This document shows positions 41,175 to 50,412 of a stretch of DNA of 55,023 nucleotides, one piece after another. The stretch is from UBA3855 sp964472035 (GTDB taxonomy: Bacteria; Bacillota; Clostridia; Oscillospirales; Ruminococcaceae), in the NCBI GenBank assembly GCA_964472035.1, contig CAYYIT010000009.1, positions 1 to 55,023 on the forward strand, read 5' to 3'. How positions within the stretch are numbered: position 1 is the first letter of the stretch; each line of letters starts with the position of its first letter. The notes under the pieces were generated by a model. It ran no database searches. It was given only the letters and a program-made list of their open reading frames with translations, and had not been told where the DNA came from. Position numbers and translations under genes: made by a program.

Positions 41175-42449
41175 ATGAAAATTCTGATCAAAGAAGTCCG
41201 CGCCGTGGACATCGGGCTGGATGAGGTCACAGATATCCTGATTGCGGACGGCAGAATTGCAAAGATGGGACAGAACCTTCACGAACCCGTTGACCGTGTC
41301 ATCGACGGCACGGAGCTGACGGCGTTCCCCGGACTGTTCGATATGCATGTGCATTTCCGCGATCCCGGTCAGACCCAGAAGGAGGACATCCTCACCGGCT
41401 GCAGGGCGGCCCTTGCCGGCGGTGTGACGGGCGTGCTGTGTATGCCCAATACCGTTCCTCCGGCCGATGATCCGGAGATCCTGCAATATATGACAAAGAA
41501 GGCGAAGGATACGGGCGTTTCCGTATATCCCGTCGGCTGCATCACCAAGGGTATGGCCGGCGGTGAGCTGACCGATTTTGCCGCGTTGAAGGCGGCAGGT
41601 GCAGCAGCACTTTCCGATGACGGCAGACCTGTGAAGAATGCCGAGCTGATGCGTCAGGCACTTGCAAAGACGAAGGAAGAGGATATGCTCATCACCTCCC
41701 ACTGCGAGGACCTCGATATCATTGCCGGCGGCATCATGCACAAGGGCAGCGTCAGCGAGGAACTGGGCGTCAAGGGCATGGACAGAGCCTCCGAGGATTA
41801 CATCACCGCACGCGAGATCGTGCTGGCGTCCTCCGTGGGTGCAAGGATCCACATTGCCCATGTCAGCACCAAGGGCAGCGTGGAGATCATCCGCGCAGCC
41901 AAGAGGCTCGGTGTCCCGGTGACCTGCGAGACGGCGCCGCACTACTTCATGTTCACACATGAGAAGTTGCGTTCCAGAAACGCAAACGACCGCATGAATC
42001 CGCCCCTGCGTGAGGAGGAGGACCGTCTTGCGATCGAAGCCGCCGTGCTCGACGGCACGATCGACTGCATCGTGACCGACCACGCGCCCCATACGCGTGA
42101 GGAAAAGACCAATTTTGAGCTGGCACCGAACGGCATTGTGGGACTTGAGACCTCCCTTGCCGCAACGCTGACAGCACTCTACCATACCGGTAAATGTACC
42201 CTGGAGCAGATCGTGCAGCTGATGGCTGCACAGCCGAGAAAGATCCTCGGCCTGCCGCCGGAGCGTCTTGAAGCCGGCATGCCGGCAAATCTGATCCTTG
42301 TGGATGTCAACCGCAAGTGGACCGTGGAGCCCTCAAAGCTCCGCAGCAAATCCTCCAATACCGCATTCCGCGATATGGAGCTGACAGGTAAGACCGTGAT
42401 GACCATCACAAACGGCGTCATCCGTTACGAAGAGACCAACAAAGCATAA
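41175..42449 (+). CDS. pyrC: Dihydroorotase
   Basis: 424 residues, class I (PyrC of Firmicutes). Cyclises carbamoyl-aspartate. The metal site begins with 'LFDMHVHFRDPGQTQKEDIL' (HxH). Also seen are 'LCMPNTVPP', 'SHCEDLD' and 'IVTDHAPHT', with the catalytic Asp in the last. It starts 4 nt after pyrR. Confidence 0.95.
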   Translation: MKILIKEVRAVDIGLDEVTDILIADGRIAKMGQNLHEPVDRVIDGTELTAFPGLFDMHVHFRDPGQTQKEDILTGCRAALAGGVTGVLCMPNTVPPADDPEILQYMTKKAKDTGVSVYPVGCITKGMAGGELTDFAALKAAGAAALSDDGRPVKNAELMRQALAKTKEEDMLITSHCEDLDIIAGGIMHKGSVSEELGVKGMDRASEDYITAREIVLASSVGARIHIAHVSTKGSVEIIRAAKRLGVPVTCETAPHYFMFTHEKLRSRNANDRMNPPLREEEDRLAIEAAVLDGTIDCIVTDHAPHTREEKTNFELAPNGIVGLETSLAATLTALYHTGKCTLEQIVQLMAAQPRKILGLPPERLEAGMPANLILVDVNRKWTVEPSKLRSKSSNTAFRDMELTGKTVMTITNGVIRYEETNKA

Positions 42450-42469
42450 ATTGAAAGGAGATTTTTATC

Positions 42470-43393
42470 ATGGGTTTTGACAGACTGATCGAAAAAATTA
42501 AGGAGACAGGCAATCCGTCCGTAGTGGGACTGGATCCGAAGCTTGACTATGTACCGGAGTTCCTGATCAAGAAGTTCCAGGAGGAGGACGGCTGGAGCCT
42601 GAGAGCCGCTTCCAAGGCGATCTACGCATTCAACCAGATGATCATTGATGAGATCTGCGACATCGTTCCGGCGATCAAGCCGCAGGCAGCTTACTACGAA
42701 ATGTACGGATACCATGGCGTGAAGGCGCTCGAGCGCACCATCCGCTATGCAAAGCTCAAGGGCATGTTCGTCATCACCGACGGCAAGCGCAACGATATCG
42801 GTGCAACCATGCAGGCATATACCGCTGCACATCTGGGTACCGTAAAGGTCGGCGAGAATGAGCTGGAACCTTTCGGTGCAGACGCACTGACTGTGAACGG
42901 CTACCTCGGAACTGACGGCATTGCGCCTCTGATGGATGTCTGCAAGGCAAAGGACAAGGGTATCTTTGTTCTCGTAAAGACCTCCAATCCTTCCAGCGGT
43001 GAGCTGCAGGATCAGCTGATGGACGGCGAACCGCTCTATGCACGCATGGGTGACCTTTGCGAGAAGTGGGGCGAGGATACCATCGGCAAGTACGGCTATT
43101 CCGCAGTGGGTGCTGTTGTCGGCGCGACCTATCCCGAGCAGCTGCGTGAGCTGAGAGCGAGACTGCCCCATACCTTCTTCCTCGTGCCGGGCTACGGCGC
43201 ACAGGGCGGCGGCGCAGAGGGCGTTGCAGCTGCATTCGATGAGAACGGTCTGGGCGGTATTGTAAATTCCTCCAGAGCGATCATGTGCGCATACCAGAAG
43301 GAAGGCTGCGATCCGAGAGATTTTGCAAAGGCAGCAAGAAGAGAAGCACTGCGCATGAGGGACGATATTACCGCACATATCAACCTGAAGTAA
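42470..43393 (+). CDS. pyrF: Orotidine 5'-phosphate decarboxylase (type 2)
   Basis: 307 residues, the longer type-2 form. Decarboxylates OMP to UMP. 'NPSVVGLDPKLDY' marks the start, the catalytic Lys-Asp stretch is 'VITDGKRNDIGATMQAY', and the phosphate-binding end is 'LVPGYGAQGGG'. It has its own strong RBS (AAAGGAGA). Confidence 0.95.
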   Translation: MGFDRLIEKIKETGNPSVVGLDPKLDYVPEFLIKKFQEEDGWSLRAASKAIYAFNQMIIDEICDIVPAIKPQAAYYEMYGYHGVKALERTIRYAKLKGMFVITDGKRNDIGATMQAYTAAHLGTVKVGENELEPFGADALTVNGYLGTDGIAPLMDVCKAKDKGIFVLVKTSNPSSGELQDQLMDGEPLYARMGDLCEKWGEDTIGKYGYSAVGAVVGATYPEQLRELRARLPHTFFLVPGYGAQGGGAEGVAAAFDENGLGGIVNSSRAIMCAYQKEGCDPRDFAKAARREALRMRDDITAHINLK

Positions 43394-43401
43394 AAATCCC
43401 G

Positions 43402-43428
43402 TGCGCCCGGCAGCATGTACCGGGCGCA
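43402..43428 (+). other. Intra-operon hairpin between pyrF and carA
   Basis: A 9-bp GC-rich perfect stem (43402-43410 with 43420-43428) has no T-run. It could protect or mark a processing point of the mRNA; it is not a normal terminator. Confidence 0.5.
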
Positions 43429-43464
43429 GTTCCGGTTTGAAAATATATGGAAAGAAGGATGTAT

Positions 43465-44571
43465 ATGGCATTGATCAAAGGAGGAACACCCGCATGGCTG
43501 CTGCTGGCAGACGGTCAGGTGTTCGAGGGAAGGAGCTTCGGCGCACAGGGTACTGCCATCGGTGAGGTGGTATTTACCACCGGTATGACCGGCTATCAGG
43601 AAACCCTGACGGATCCGAGCTATTACGGACAGATTGTGACACAGACATTTCCTCTTATCGGCAATTGCGGCGTGAACGGTTCGGATTATGAATCTGTAAA
43701 ATCCCATGTCAGCGGTTATATCGTCCGCGAATGGTGCAACACACCCTCCAATTTCCGCATGGAGGACAATATCGACAGTTTCCTGAAGGAACAGAATGTC
43801 ATCGGTTTGTACAATATCGATACACGTCGTCTGACCCGTGCCATTCGTGAAACCGGTGTTATGAACGGTGCCATTACCACCGAAGATCCAGCCAAGAATA
43901 AGGAAGCACTGCTGCAGCAGCTCCATGCCTATGCAGTCCGTGATGCGGTGGCAGCTGTGACCTCCGCTGAGAAGACGATCTTCTCCGACGGCGAGCCGCG
44001 TTACCGTGTTGTTCTGTATGATTTCGGCTATAAGCGCTACATTCGCAAGAACCTTATGGCGCGCGGCTGCGAAGTCATTGTCGTTCCGGCACATACCACT
44101 GCCGAGGAGGTGCTTGCCCTGCAGCCCGACGGCGTGATGCTCTCCAACGGCCCTGGAGATCCGGCAGAGAACACGGAGATCATCGCCAATATCCGCAGGC
44201 TTGCAGAAAGCGGCATCCCCATGTTCGGCATCTGCCTCGGTCATCAGCTCATGGCGCTGGCAATGGGCGGAAAAACCGAAAAGCTCAAGTACGGCCACAG
44301 AGGCGCGAACCAGCCTGTCATTGACCTGCGCAGCGGCAAGACCTATGTCACCACCCAGAACCACGGCTATGCCGTGATCGCGGACAGTATTCCGGCGGAG
44401 GTCGGAGAGGTTTCCCATGTGAATGCCAACGACAAAACCTGCGAGGGTGTTTGCTACAAGAACGTTAATGTGTTCACGGTACAGTTCCATCCCGAGGCGC
44501 ATGGCGGCCCTCTGGACACCGACTATCTGTTCGATGAATTCGCAGAGAGAATGCAGAAGGAGGCAAAGTAA
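43465..44571 (+). CDS. carA: Carbamoyl-phosphate synthase small subunit
   Basis: 368 residues. Glutamine amidotransferase subunit that supplies ammonia to CarB. The catalytic Cys257 is in 'FGICLGHQLMALAMGG', and the His/Glu partners are in 'VQFHPEA'. Of three close ATGs, 43465 is best spaced from AGAAGGA. It abuts carB with no gap. Confidence 0.95.
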   Translation: MALIKGGTPAWLLLADGQVFEGRSFGAQGTAIGEVVFTTGMTGYQETLTDPSYYGQIVTQTFPLIGNCGVNGSDYESVKSHVSGYIVREWCNTPSNFRMEDNIDSFLKEQNVIGLYNIDTRRLTRAIRETGVMNGAITTEDPAKNKEALLQQLHAYAVRDAVAAVTSAEKTIFSDGEPRYRVVLYDFGYKRYIRKNLMARGCEVIVVPAHTTAEEVLALQPDGVMLSNGPGDPAENTEIIANIRRLAESGIPMFGICLGHQLMALAMGGKTEKLKYGHRGANQPVIDLRSGKTYVTTQNHGYAVIADSIPAEVGEVSHVNANDKTCEGVCYKNVNVFTVQFHPEAHGGPLDTDYLFDEFAERMQKEAK

Positions 44572-47500
44572 ATGGCACTGCGCAGTGATATCAAAAAAGT
44601 ACTCGTCATCGGTTCCGGCCCGATCGTCATCGGACAGGCAGCGGAGTTTGACTATGCCGGCACACAGGCCTGCCGCGCTCTGAAACAAGAGGGACTGGAG
44701 GTCATACTGATCAACTCCAATCCGGCGACTATTATGACAGATAAGGCAATGGCGGACAAGATCTATATCGAACCGCTGACGCTCGATACTGTCAAGAGAG
44801 TCATCGAGATCGAAAAGCCCGACAGCGTACTGTCCACACTCGGCGGCCAGACCGGCCTGACACTTTCCATGCAGCTTGCCAAGGAGGGCTTCCTTGATGC
44901 GCATGGTGTCAAGCTCCTCGGTGCGAATCCCGAGACCATCCATAAGGCGGAGGACCGCCAGGCGTTCAAGGATACCATGGAAAAGATCGGCGAGCCATGC
45001 ATTCCGTCCAAGGTCGTGGAGACTGTGGAAGATGCAGTTGCCTTTGCAGAAGAAATTGACTACCCCGTGATCGTCCGTCCGGCATTCACGCTCGGCGGTA
45101 CCGGCGGCGGTATTGCATACAATGAGGAGGAACTGCGTGACATTTCCACGAACGGCCTGCGCCTTTCTCCCATCACACAGGTGTTGATCGAAAAGTGTAT
45201 CAGCGGCTGGAAGGAAATTGAATTTGAGGTCATCCGTGACAGCAAGGGAAATGTCATTACTGTCTGCTCCATGGAGAACTTCGATCCGGTCGGCGTCCAT
45301 ACCGGTGACAGTATCGTCATCGCGCCGGCTGTGACACTCACGGATAAAGAATACCAGATGCTCCGCTCGGCATCCCTCAATATTGTATCCGAGCTGGGCG
45401 TTGAGGGCGGATGCAACTGCCAGTTTGCGCTCCATCCGGAGAGCATGGAATATGCAGTCATCGAGGTAAATCCCCGTGTGTCCCGTTCCTCCGCACTGGC
45501 CTCCAAGGCAACTGGCTATCCGATCGCAAAGGTGGCATCCAAGATCGCCATCGGCTACAGCCTCGACGAGATCCTCAATCAGGTAACGGGCAAGACCTAT
45601 GCCTGCTTTGAGCCGTCCATCGACTACGTTGTCATCAAGTTCCCGAAATGGGCGTTTGATAAGTTCGTATACGCCAAGAGGACCCTCGGTACCCAGATGA
45701 AGGCAACGGGCGAGGTCATGGCCATCGGTACGAGCTTCGAGCAGGCGATCATGAAGGCAGTCCGTTCCACCGAGCTGGGTGTGGACTCCATGAATATGAA
45801 GAAGTACGCAGAATGTACTGCGGAAGAACTGCTTGAACACCTGAAGAGCGGTGTTGAGGATGAACGTGCCTTCCAGGTGTTTGCAGCGCTTAAGCGCGGC
45901 GTTTCCATCGAGGAGCTGCATGAGATCACCATGATCGACGAGTGGTTCCTTGACAAGTTCATGAATCTTGTCGAGCTGGAACAGTGGCTTGCGGAAGATA
46001 CGCTGACGGAGGAGAAGTACCGCATTGCCAAGCAGTACGGCTATCTCGACAGCACCATTGAGCGCATGTCCGGCCAGAAATGCCCCATGCACCGCCATGC
46101 GGTCTACAAAATGGTGGACACCTGTGCCGGTGAATTCAAGGCGGAGACTCCCTATTTCTACTCCACCTTTGACGAAGAGAACGAGGCGGCGCAGTTCATC
46201 GAGCGCACCGATACCGGCAAGAAGAAGGTCATCGTATTCGGCTCCGGCCCCATCCGTATCGGACAGGGTATCGAGTTCGATTACTGCTCCGTACACTGCG
46301 TATGGACCCTCAAGGAACTGGGCTACGAGGCAGTCATCTGCAACAACAACCCCGAAACTGTTTCCACCGACTTCGATACCGGCGATCGTCTCTATTTCGA
46401 TCCGCTGACGAAGGAGGACGTGGAATCCATCATCGCCACCGAGCAGCCCTACGGCGTGGTCGTACAGTTCGGCGGCCAGACCGCCATCAAGCTGACGCGT
46501 CACCTTGCTGATATGGGCGTGAACATCCTCGGTACCTCCGCTGACAGCATCGACGCTGCGGAGGACAGAGAGCGTTTCGATGAGCTGCTCGAAAAGTGCG
46601 GCATTCCGAGACCCGAGGGCTTCACCGTCATGACCACGGAAGAGGCGGTGGAGGTTGCCGATAAGCTTGGCTATCCCGTACTGCTGCGTCCGTCCTATGT
46701 ACTGGGCGGCCAGAACATGATCATTGCACATTCCGAGCAGGATGTGGTGGAATACATGGGCATCATCACCTCCACCATGATCGAAAACCCCGTCCTCATC
46801 GATAAGTACATGATGGGTACCGAGGTTGAGGTCGATGCGATCTGCGATGGCAAGGACTTCCTGATCCCTGGTATCATGGAGCATATCGAACGTGCCGGCG
46901 TGCATTCCGGTGACTCCATTTCCGTGTACCCTGCACAGAATCTTTCCGATAAGATCCGCGAGACCATCGTAGAATACACCAAGCGCCTTGCGCTGGAGCT
47001 GCATGTCATCGGTCTTGTGAACATCCAGTACGTTGTGTACCGCGACGAGGTCTATGTGATCGAAGTGAACCCCCGTTCCTCCAGAACGGTTCCGTATATC
47101 AGCAAGGTCACCGGTATCCCGATGGTGGACATTGCCACCAAGCTCATGTTCGGTGCGACTCTGAAGGAGCTGGGTTACGAGGGCGGCCTGTACCCTGAGA
47201 GCGGCTACGTTGCCGTCAAGGTTCCGGTATTCAGCTTCGAGAAACTGCAGGATGTCGATACCATGCTCGGTCCGGAGATGAAATCCACCGGCGAGTGCCT
47301 TGGTATTGCGAAAACCTTCGAGGATGCCCTGCTGAAGGGTCTGGTAGCAGCAGGCTACGACCTCAAGCGCGAGGGCGGTGTGCTGATCTCCGTGCGTGAC
47401 AGTGAGAAGAAGGAAATGATCCAGATCGCGGATAAATTCTCCCGCATGGGCTTCGATCTGTACGCAACCAGCGGAACAGCAAGCTACCTCAACCGCAATA

Positions 47501-47766
47501 TGATCGCAACGAATACCGTCCGCAAGATCTCCGAAGGCTCTCCCAACACAATGGACCTTCTCGACAGCGGAAAGATCCACTACATGATCTCCACCTCCGC
47601 CAAGGGCAGAATGCCGGCACGCGACAGCGTAAAGATGCGCCGCAAGTCCGTGGAACGTTCCATCTGCAGCCTGACCGCTGTGGACACCGCCGACGCTCTC
47701 GCCAATGTGCTTCTGACAGAGCGCACCATGGATGACGTGGAGCTGGTGGATATTACGAAGATTTAA
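44572..47766 (+). CDS. carB: Carbamoyl-phosphate synthase large subunit
   Basis: 1064 residues, full length. Two ATP-grasp halves ('VLVIGSGPIVIGQAAEFDYA' at the start, 'VIVFGSGPIRIGQGIEFDYC' near 560) make carbamoyl phosphate from bicarbonate, ATP and ammonia. A C-terminal MGS-type allosteric domain (about 930-1060) is present ('FDLYATSGTASYLNRN'). This is part of the pyr operon, so it serves pyrimidine synthesis. Confidence 0.97.
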   Translation: MALRSDIKKVLVIGSGPIVIGQAAEFDYAGTQACRALKQEGLEVILINSNPATIMTDKAMADKIYIEPLTLDTVKRVIEIEKPDSVLSTLGGQTGLTLSMQLAKEGFLDAHGVKLLGANPETIHKAEDRQAFKDTMEKIGEPCIPSKVVETVEDAVAFAEEIDYPVIVRPAFTLGGTGGGIAYNEEELRDISTNGLRLSPITQVLIEKCISGWKEIEFEVIRDSKGNVITVCSMENFDPVGVHTGDSIVIAPAVTLTDKEYQMLRSASLNIVSELGVEGGCNCQFALHPESMEYAVIEVNPRVSRSSALASKATGYPIAKVASKIAIGYSLDEILNQVTGKTYACFEPSIDYVVIKFPKWAFDKFVYAKRTLGTQMKATGEVMAIGTSFEQAIMKAVRSTELGVDSMNMKKYAECTAEELLEHLKSGVEDERAFQVFAALKRGVSIEELHEITMIDEWFLDKFMNLVELEQWLAEDTLTEEKYRIAKQYGYLDSTIERMSGQKCPMHRHAVYKMVDTCAGEFKAETPYFYSTFDEENEAAQFIERTDTGKKKVIVFGSGPIRIGQGIEFDYCSVHCVWTLKELGYEAVICNNNPETVSTDFDTGDRLYFDPLTKEDVESIIATEQPYGVVVQFGGQTAIKLTRHLADMGVNILGTSADSIDAAEDRERFDELLEKCGIPRPEGFTVMTTEEAVEVADKLGYPVLLRPSYVLGGQNMIIAHSEQDVVEYMGIITSTMIENPVLIDKYMMGTEVEVDAICDGKDFLIPGIMEHIERAGVHSGDSISVYPAQNLSDKIRETIVEYTKRLALELHVIGLVNIQYVVYRDEVYVIEVNPRSSRTVPYISKVTGIPMVDIATKLMFGATLKELGYEGGLYPESGYVAVKVPVFSFEKLQDVDTMLGPEMKSTGECLGIAKTFEDALLKGLVAAGYDLKREGGVLISVRDSEKKEMIQIADKFSRMGFDLYATSGTASYLNRNMIATNTVRKISEGSPNTMDLLDSGKIHYMISTSAKGRMPARDSVKMRRKSVERSICSLTAVDTADALANVLLTERTMDDVELVDITKI

Positions 47767-47779
47767 GTGAGGAATGATT

Positions 47780-48553
47780 ATGAAATACACACAGGGACAA
47801 TATCCCATTATTGAAAAGAAGACCCTCGCAAAGGAAATGTACAGCTACGTCATCCTTTGCCCCGAGGTGGCAGCTGCCGCACAGCCTGGTCAGTTTGTAC
47901 ATATCCGTGCCAATGGCTTTACCCTGCGCAGACCCATCTCCATCTGCGAGATCAACAAGGAGCGCGGTACGCTGCGCATGGTATTCGAGATCAGAGGTAA
48001 GGGTACTGCCGAGATCGCAAAGCTTAACACGGGTAATCTCATCGATATGCTGGCACCCCTCGGCCACGGCTTCACGGTGAAGCCTGAACTGAAGAAGGTT
48101 GTCTGCATCGGCGGCGGCATCGGCACACCGCCCATGCTTCCGCTCGCGCAGGCGTACGGTGAGAAGGCGACCGTGATCACGGGCTTCCGCAGTGCGAATG
48201 CCGTGATCCTGCAGGAGGACTTCAAGAAGAGCGGCGCAGAGACCATCCTCTGCACCGATGATGGTACACAGGGCGTGCACGGCTTTGTGACCCAGCCGCT
48301 GGAGGACATCCTGAAGGCAGGCGGCGTGGACGCGGTCTATGCCTGCGGTCCGATGCCCATGCTCAAGGGCATTGCGGCGCTTGCGAAGCAGTACGCAGTC
48401 CCTCTGTGCGAGGTATCCCTCGAGGAGCGCATGGCGTGCGGTGTCGGCGCATGCCTCGGCTGCGCATGCAAGGTAAAGAGAAACGACGAGGAGTACTTCC
48501 TGCATGTCTGCAAGAACGGCCCCGTATTCAATGCTGAGGAGGTAGTTTGGTAA
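47780..48553 (+). CDS. pyrK: Dihydroorotate dehydrogenase electron-transfer subunit
   Basis: 257 residues. FAD and [2Fe-2S] subunit that lets PyrD (class 1B) use NAD+. The FAD motif is 'RRPISICEI', the NAD part 'CIGGGIGTPPMLPLAQA', and the cluster cysteines lie in 'ERMACGVGACLGCAC' plus a later 'HVCKNGP'. The stop shares one base with the pyrD start (TAATG). ATG 47780 is preferred over 47774 on RBS spacing. Confidence 0.95.
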   Translation: MKYTQGQYPIIEKKTLAKEMYSYVILCPEVAAAAQPGQFVHIRANGFTLRRPISICEINKERGTLRMVFEIRGKGTAEIAKLNTGNLIDMLAPLGHGFTVKPELKKVVCIGGGIGTPPMLPLAQAYGEKATVITGFRSANAVILQEDFKKSGAETILCTDDGTQGVHGFVTQPLEDILKAGGVDAVYACGPMPMLKGIAALAKQYAVPLCEVSLEERMACGVGACLGCACKVKRNDEEYFLHVCKNGPVFNAEEVVW

Positions 48554-49464
48554 TGGCTGATCTGTCTGTAAACGTAGCCGGCGTGGAGTTCAAGAACCCC
48601 ATCATTCCGGCATCCGGCGTATTCGGTTATGGTAGAGAATACGAAGAATTCTATCCGCTCTCCAAGCTCGGCGGCATTGCCACCAAGGGTACGACTGGCA
48701 CGCTGCGCACCGGAAATCCCTCCCCGAGAATTGCCGAAACACCGGCAGGTATGCTCAATTCCGTAGGCCTCCAGAACCCCGGCATCGATACCTTCATCGA
48801 GAAGGAACTCCCGAATCTGCTGACAAAGGACACCGTGATCCTTGCCAATATTGCAGGCTCCACCCCCGAGGAGTGCGCTGAGGTTGCCGCAAAGCTTGAC
48901 AAAACCGACGTGCACATGATCGAGCTGAACATCTCCTGCCCGAATGTCAAGCAGGGCGGTGCGGCGTTCGGTACCTCCTGCACAAGCGCGGAGGCTGTGA
49001 CTGCCGCAGTCCGTAAAGCGACAAGCAAGCCGCTCGTTGTGAAGCTTTCTCCGAATGTCACGAGCATCACAGAAATCGCCAAGGCAGTGGAGTCCGCCGG
49101 TGCGGACGCCCTCTCCATGATCAATACGCTGCTCGGCATGAGAATTGATGTGAAGACGCGCCGTCCGGTTCTGCGCAATAATGTCGGCGGTCTGTCCGGT
49201 CCGGCGATTCTGCCCGTGGCAGTGCGCATGATCTGGCAGACAGCGAATGCCGTTTCCATCCCGATCATCGGCATGGGCGGTGTTTCCACGGGCGAAGACG
49301 CTATCGAGCTGATGATGGCTGGTGCATCCGCCGTGCAGGTGGGCGCAGCGATCTTCACGGATCCTTACGCTCCGGTGAAAATCGTGGAAGAGATGAATGC
49401 CTTCCTCGATGAAAATAAGATTGCTTCTGCGAAGGATATTATTGGTACGGTAAAGCCTTGGTAA
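48553..49464 (+). CDS. pyrD: Dihydroorotate dehydrogenase, class 1B catalytic subunit
   Basis: 303 residues. FMN barrel that oxidises dihydroorotate; the catalytic Cys of class 1 lies in 'ELNISCPNVKQGG'. Phosphate-binding 'IIGMGGVSTGEDAIELM' and 'ASAVQVGAAIFTDP' follow. It works as a complex with PyrK. It is the last pyr gene of the operon. Confidence 0.95.
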   Translation: MADLSVNVAGVEFKNPIIPASGVFGYGREYEEFYPLSKLGGIATKGTTGTLRTGNPSPRIAETPAGMLNSVGLQNPGIDTFIEKELPNLLTKDTVILANIAGSTPEECAEVAAKLDKTDVHMIELNISCPNVKQGGAAFGTSCTSAEAVTAAVRKATSKPLVVKLSPNVTSITEIAKAVESAGADALSMINTLLGMRIDVKTRRPVLRNNVGGLSGPAILPVAVRMIWQTANAVSIPIIGMGGVSTGEDAIELMMAGASAVQVGAAIFTDPYAPVKIVEEMNAFLDENKIASAKDIIGTVKPW

Positions 49465-49467
49465 GCG

Positions 49468-49833
49468 ATGATGAAAATATGTACTGGCGAAGGCACTTAT
49501 GAGATTCGAGCAAAGGAAGAATTGTCTGCCCTTATTCGAAAAAGCGCAGAAGGTTCGATGGATGACATATGGATCAGTGGTGATGAGAAATACCCCTGTC
49601 TCGGCATTCTGGTTAATGGCGTCCATGCCTGTGTGCATTTTTTTGAAGATGACAGCGGTACAATGTGGCAGTCCCGGGGTATGTATGAAAAAGCAGTTAT
49701 CTTCTTAGCAGGCGGTGTGGAATGGGAAGCACCTGCGGACGCTGTGGTGTCTTTGGATGCTGCCCTCCACTGTGCGGAGGCGTTTTGGGAGACAGGGAAA
49801 AGACCGGGTTGTATTGAATGGTTGGAACTGTAA
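49468..49833 (+). CDS. Imm1-like small protein (putative immunity protein)
   Basis: 121 residues. The C-terminal pattern 'VSLDAALHCAEAFWETGKRP' ending in C-I-E-W and the central 'HFFEDDSGTMWQSRGM' resemble the Imm1 immunity family found with polymorphic toxins. No toxin gene is near. It lies 3 nt after pyrD and 10 nt before ruvX, inside an otherwise housekeeping run. It looks more A/T-rich in codon use than its neighbours, suggesting later insertion. Assignment is by pattern memory only. Confidence 0.5.
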   Translation: MMKICTGEGTYEIRAKEELSALIRKSAEGSMDDIWISGDEKYPCLGILVNGVHACVHFFEDDSGTMWQSRGMYEKAVIFLAGGVEWEAPADAVVSLDAALHCAEAFWETGKRPGCIEWLEL

Positions 49834-49843
49834 GGAGAGTAGT

Positions 49844-50269
49844 ATGAAGATCATAGCAGTAGACTTCGGCGACGCCCGCACAGGGCTTGCCATCTGCGAC
49901 AAATCGGAATTCCTCGCATCCCCCGTGTGTGTCGTGCAGGAGCGCAATTTTGAACGCTGCGCACAGGCCGTTGCCGATAAGGCAAAGGAACAGGGCGCGG
50001 AGCTGATCGTCGTAGGCTACCCGAAAAATATGAACAATACCATCGGCGAACGTGCCGAGAAGTGCACGAATTTCGCCAAGCTCCTCGAGGAGCTGACGGG
50101 ACTCGAAACCGTCATGTGGGACGAACGGAGCACCACAGTTTCCGCCCACAATTACCTCAACGTGACGAATACCAGAGGAAAAAAACGCAAGGCAGTCGTG
50201 GATGCTGTGGCAGCGGTCATCATTCTGGAAAGCTATCTTGCCTACCGGAAAAACTGCGTCAATAAGTAA
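49844..50269 (+). CDS. ruvX: Holliday-junction resolvase-like protein RuvX/YqgF
   Basis: 141 residues. 'IIAVDFGDARTGLAICDKSE' and 'VGYPKNMNNTIGERAEK' plus 'WDERSTTVSAHNYL' identify the RNase H-like fold with its acidic residues. It takes part in 16S rRNA 5' maturation and perhaps junction resolution (family knowledge). ATG 49844 follows AAGGAGAG. Its stop codon forms the left edge of the repeat element that follows. Confidence 0.93.
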   Translation: MKIIAVDFGDARTGLAICDKSEFLASPVCVVQERNFERCAQAVADKAKEQGAELIVVGYPKNMNNTIGERAEKCTNFAKLLEELTGLETVMWDERSTTVSAHNYLNVTNTRGKKRKAVVDAVAAVIILESYLAYRKNCVNK

Positions 50270-50405
50270 GCAGGGCATCCGCCCTGCCCAGGGGTGCAGG
50301 GGACGGAGTCCCCGCAGAATCGCCCCTCCCCCTCTGGGGGAGGGGTTGGGGTGGGGGCAGATTTCGACAAATGCCCCCTCCTATTTCTGAGCAGGGCATC
50401 CGCCC
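50269..50405. repeat. Hairpin-rich repeat element bounded by 16-nt direct repeats
   Basis: The same 16 bases (AGCAGGGCATCCGCCC) occur at 50269-50284 and 50390-50405. Between them are a 7-bp hairpin (50270-50287), a 6-bp hairpin near 50299-50313, and a stem of about 10 bp near 50324-50346. The G-run G5-A-G4-TT-G4-T-G5 (50336-50357) is a textbook G-quadruplex pattern. Bases 50342-50360 match the first 19 bases of the window. It has no coding capacity and is probably a non-autonomous dispersed element. Confidence 0.7.
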
Positions 50406-50412
50406 AGCAGGA

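Noticed and set aside
43192..47808. 1538-codon open frame on the minus strand opposite carA/carB
   Set aside because: It is the mirror of the carB reading frame, caused by codon bias. There is no RBS, and the protein is Cys/His-rich nonsense. The same holds for the large minus frames at 1313-3370 and 7689-10388.
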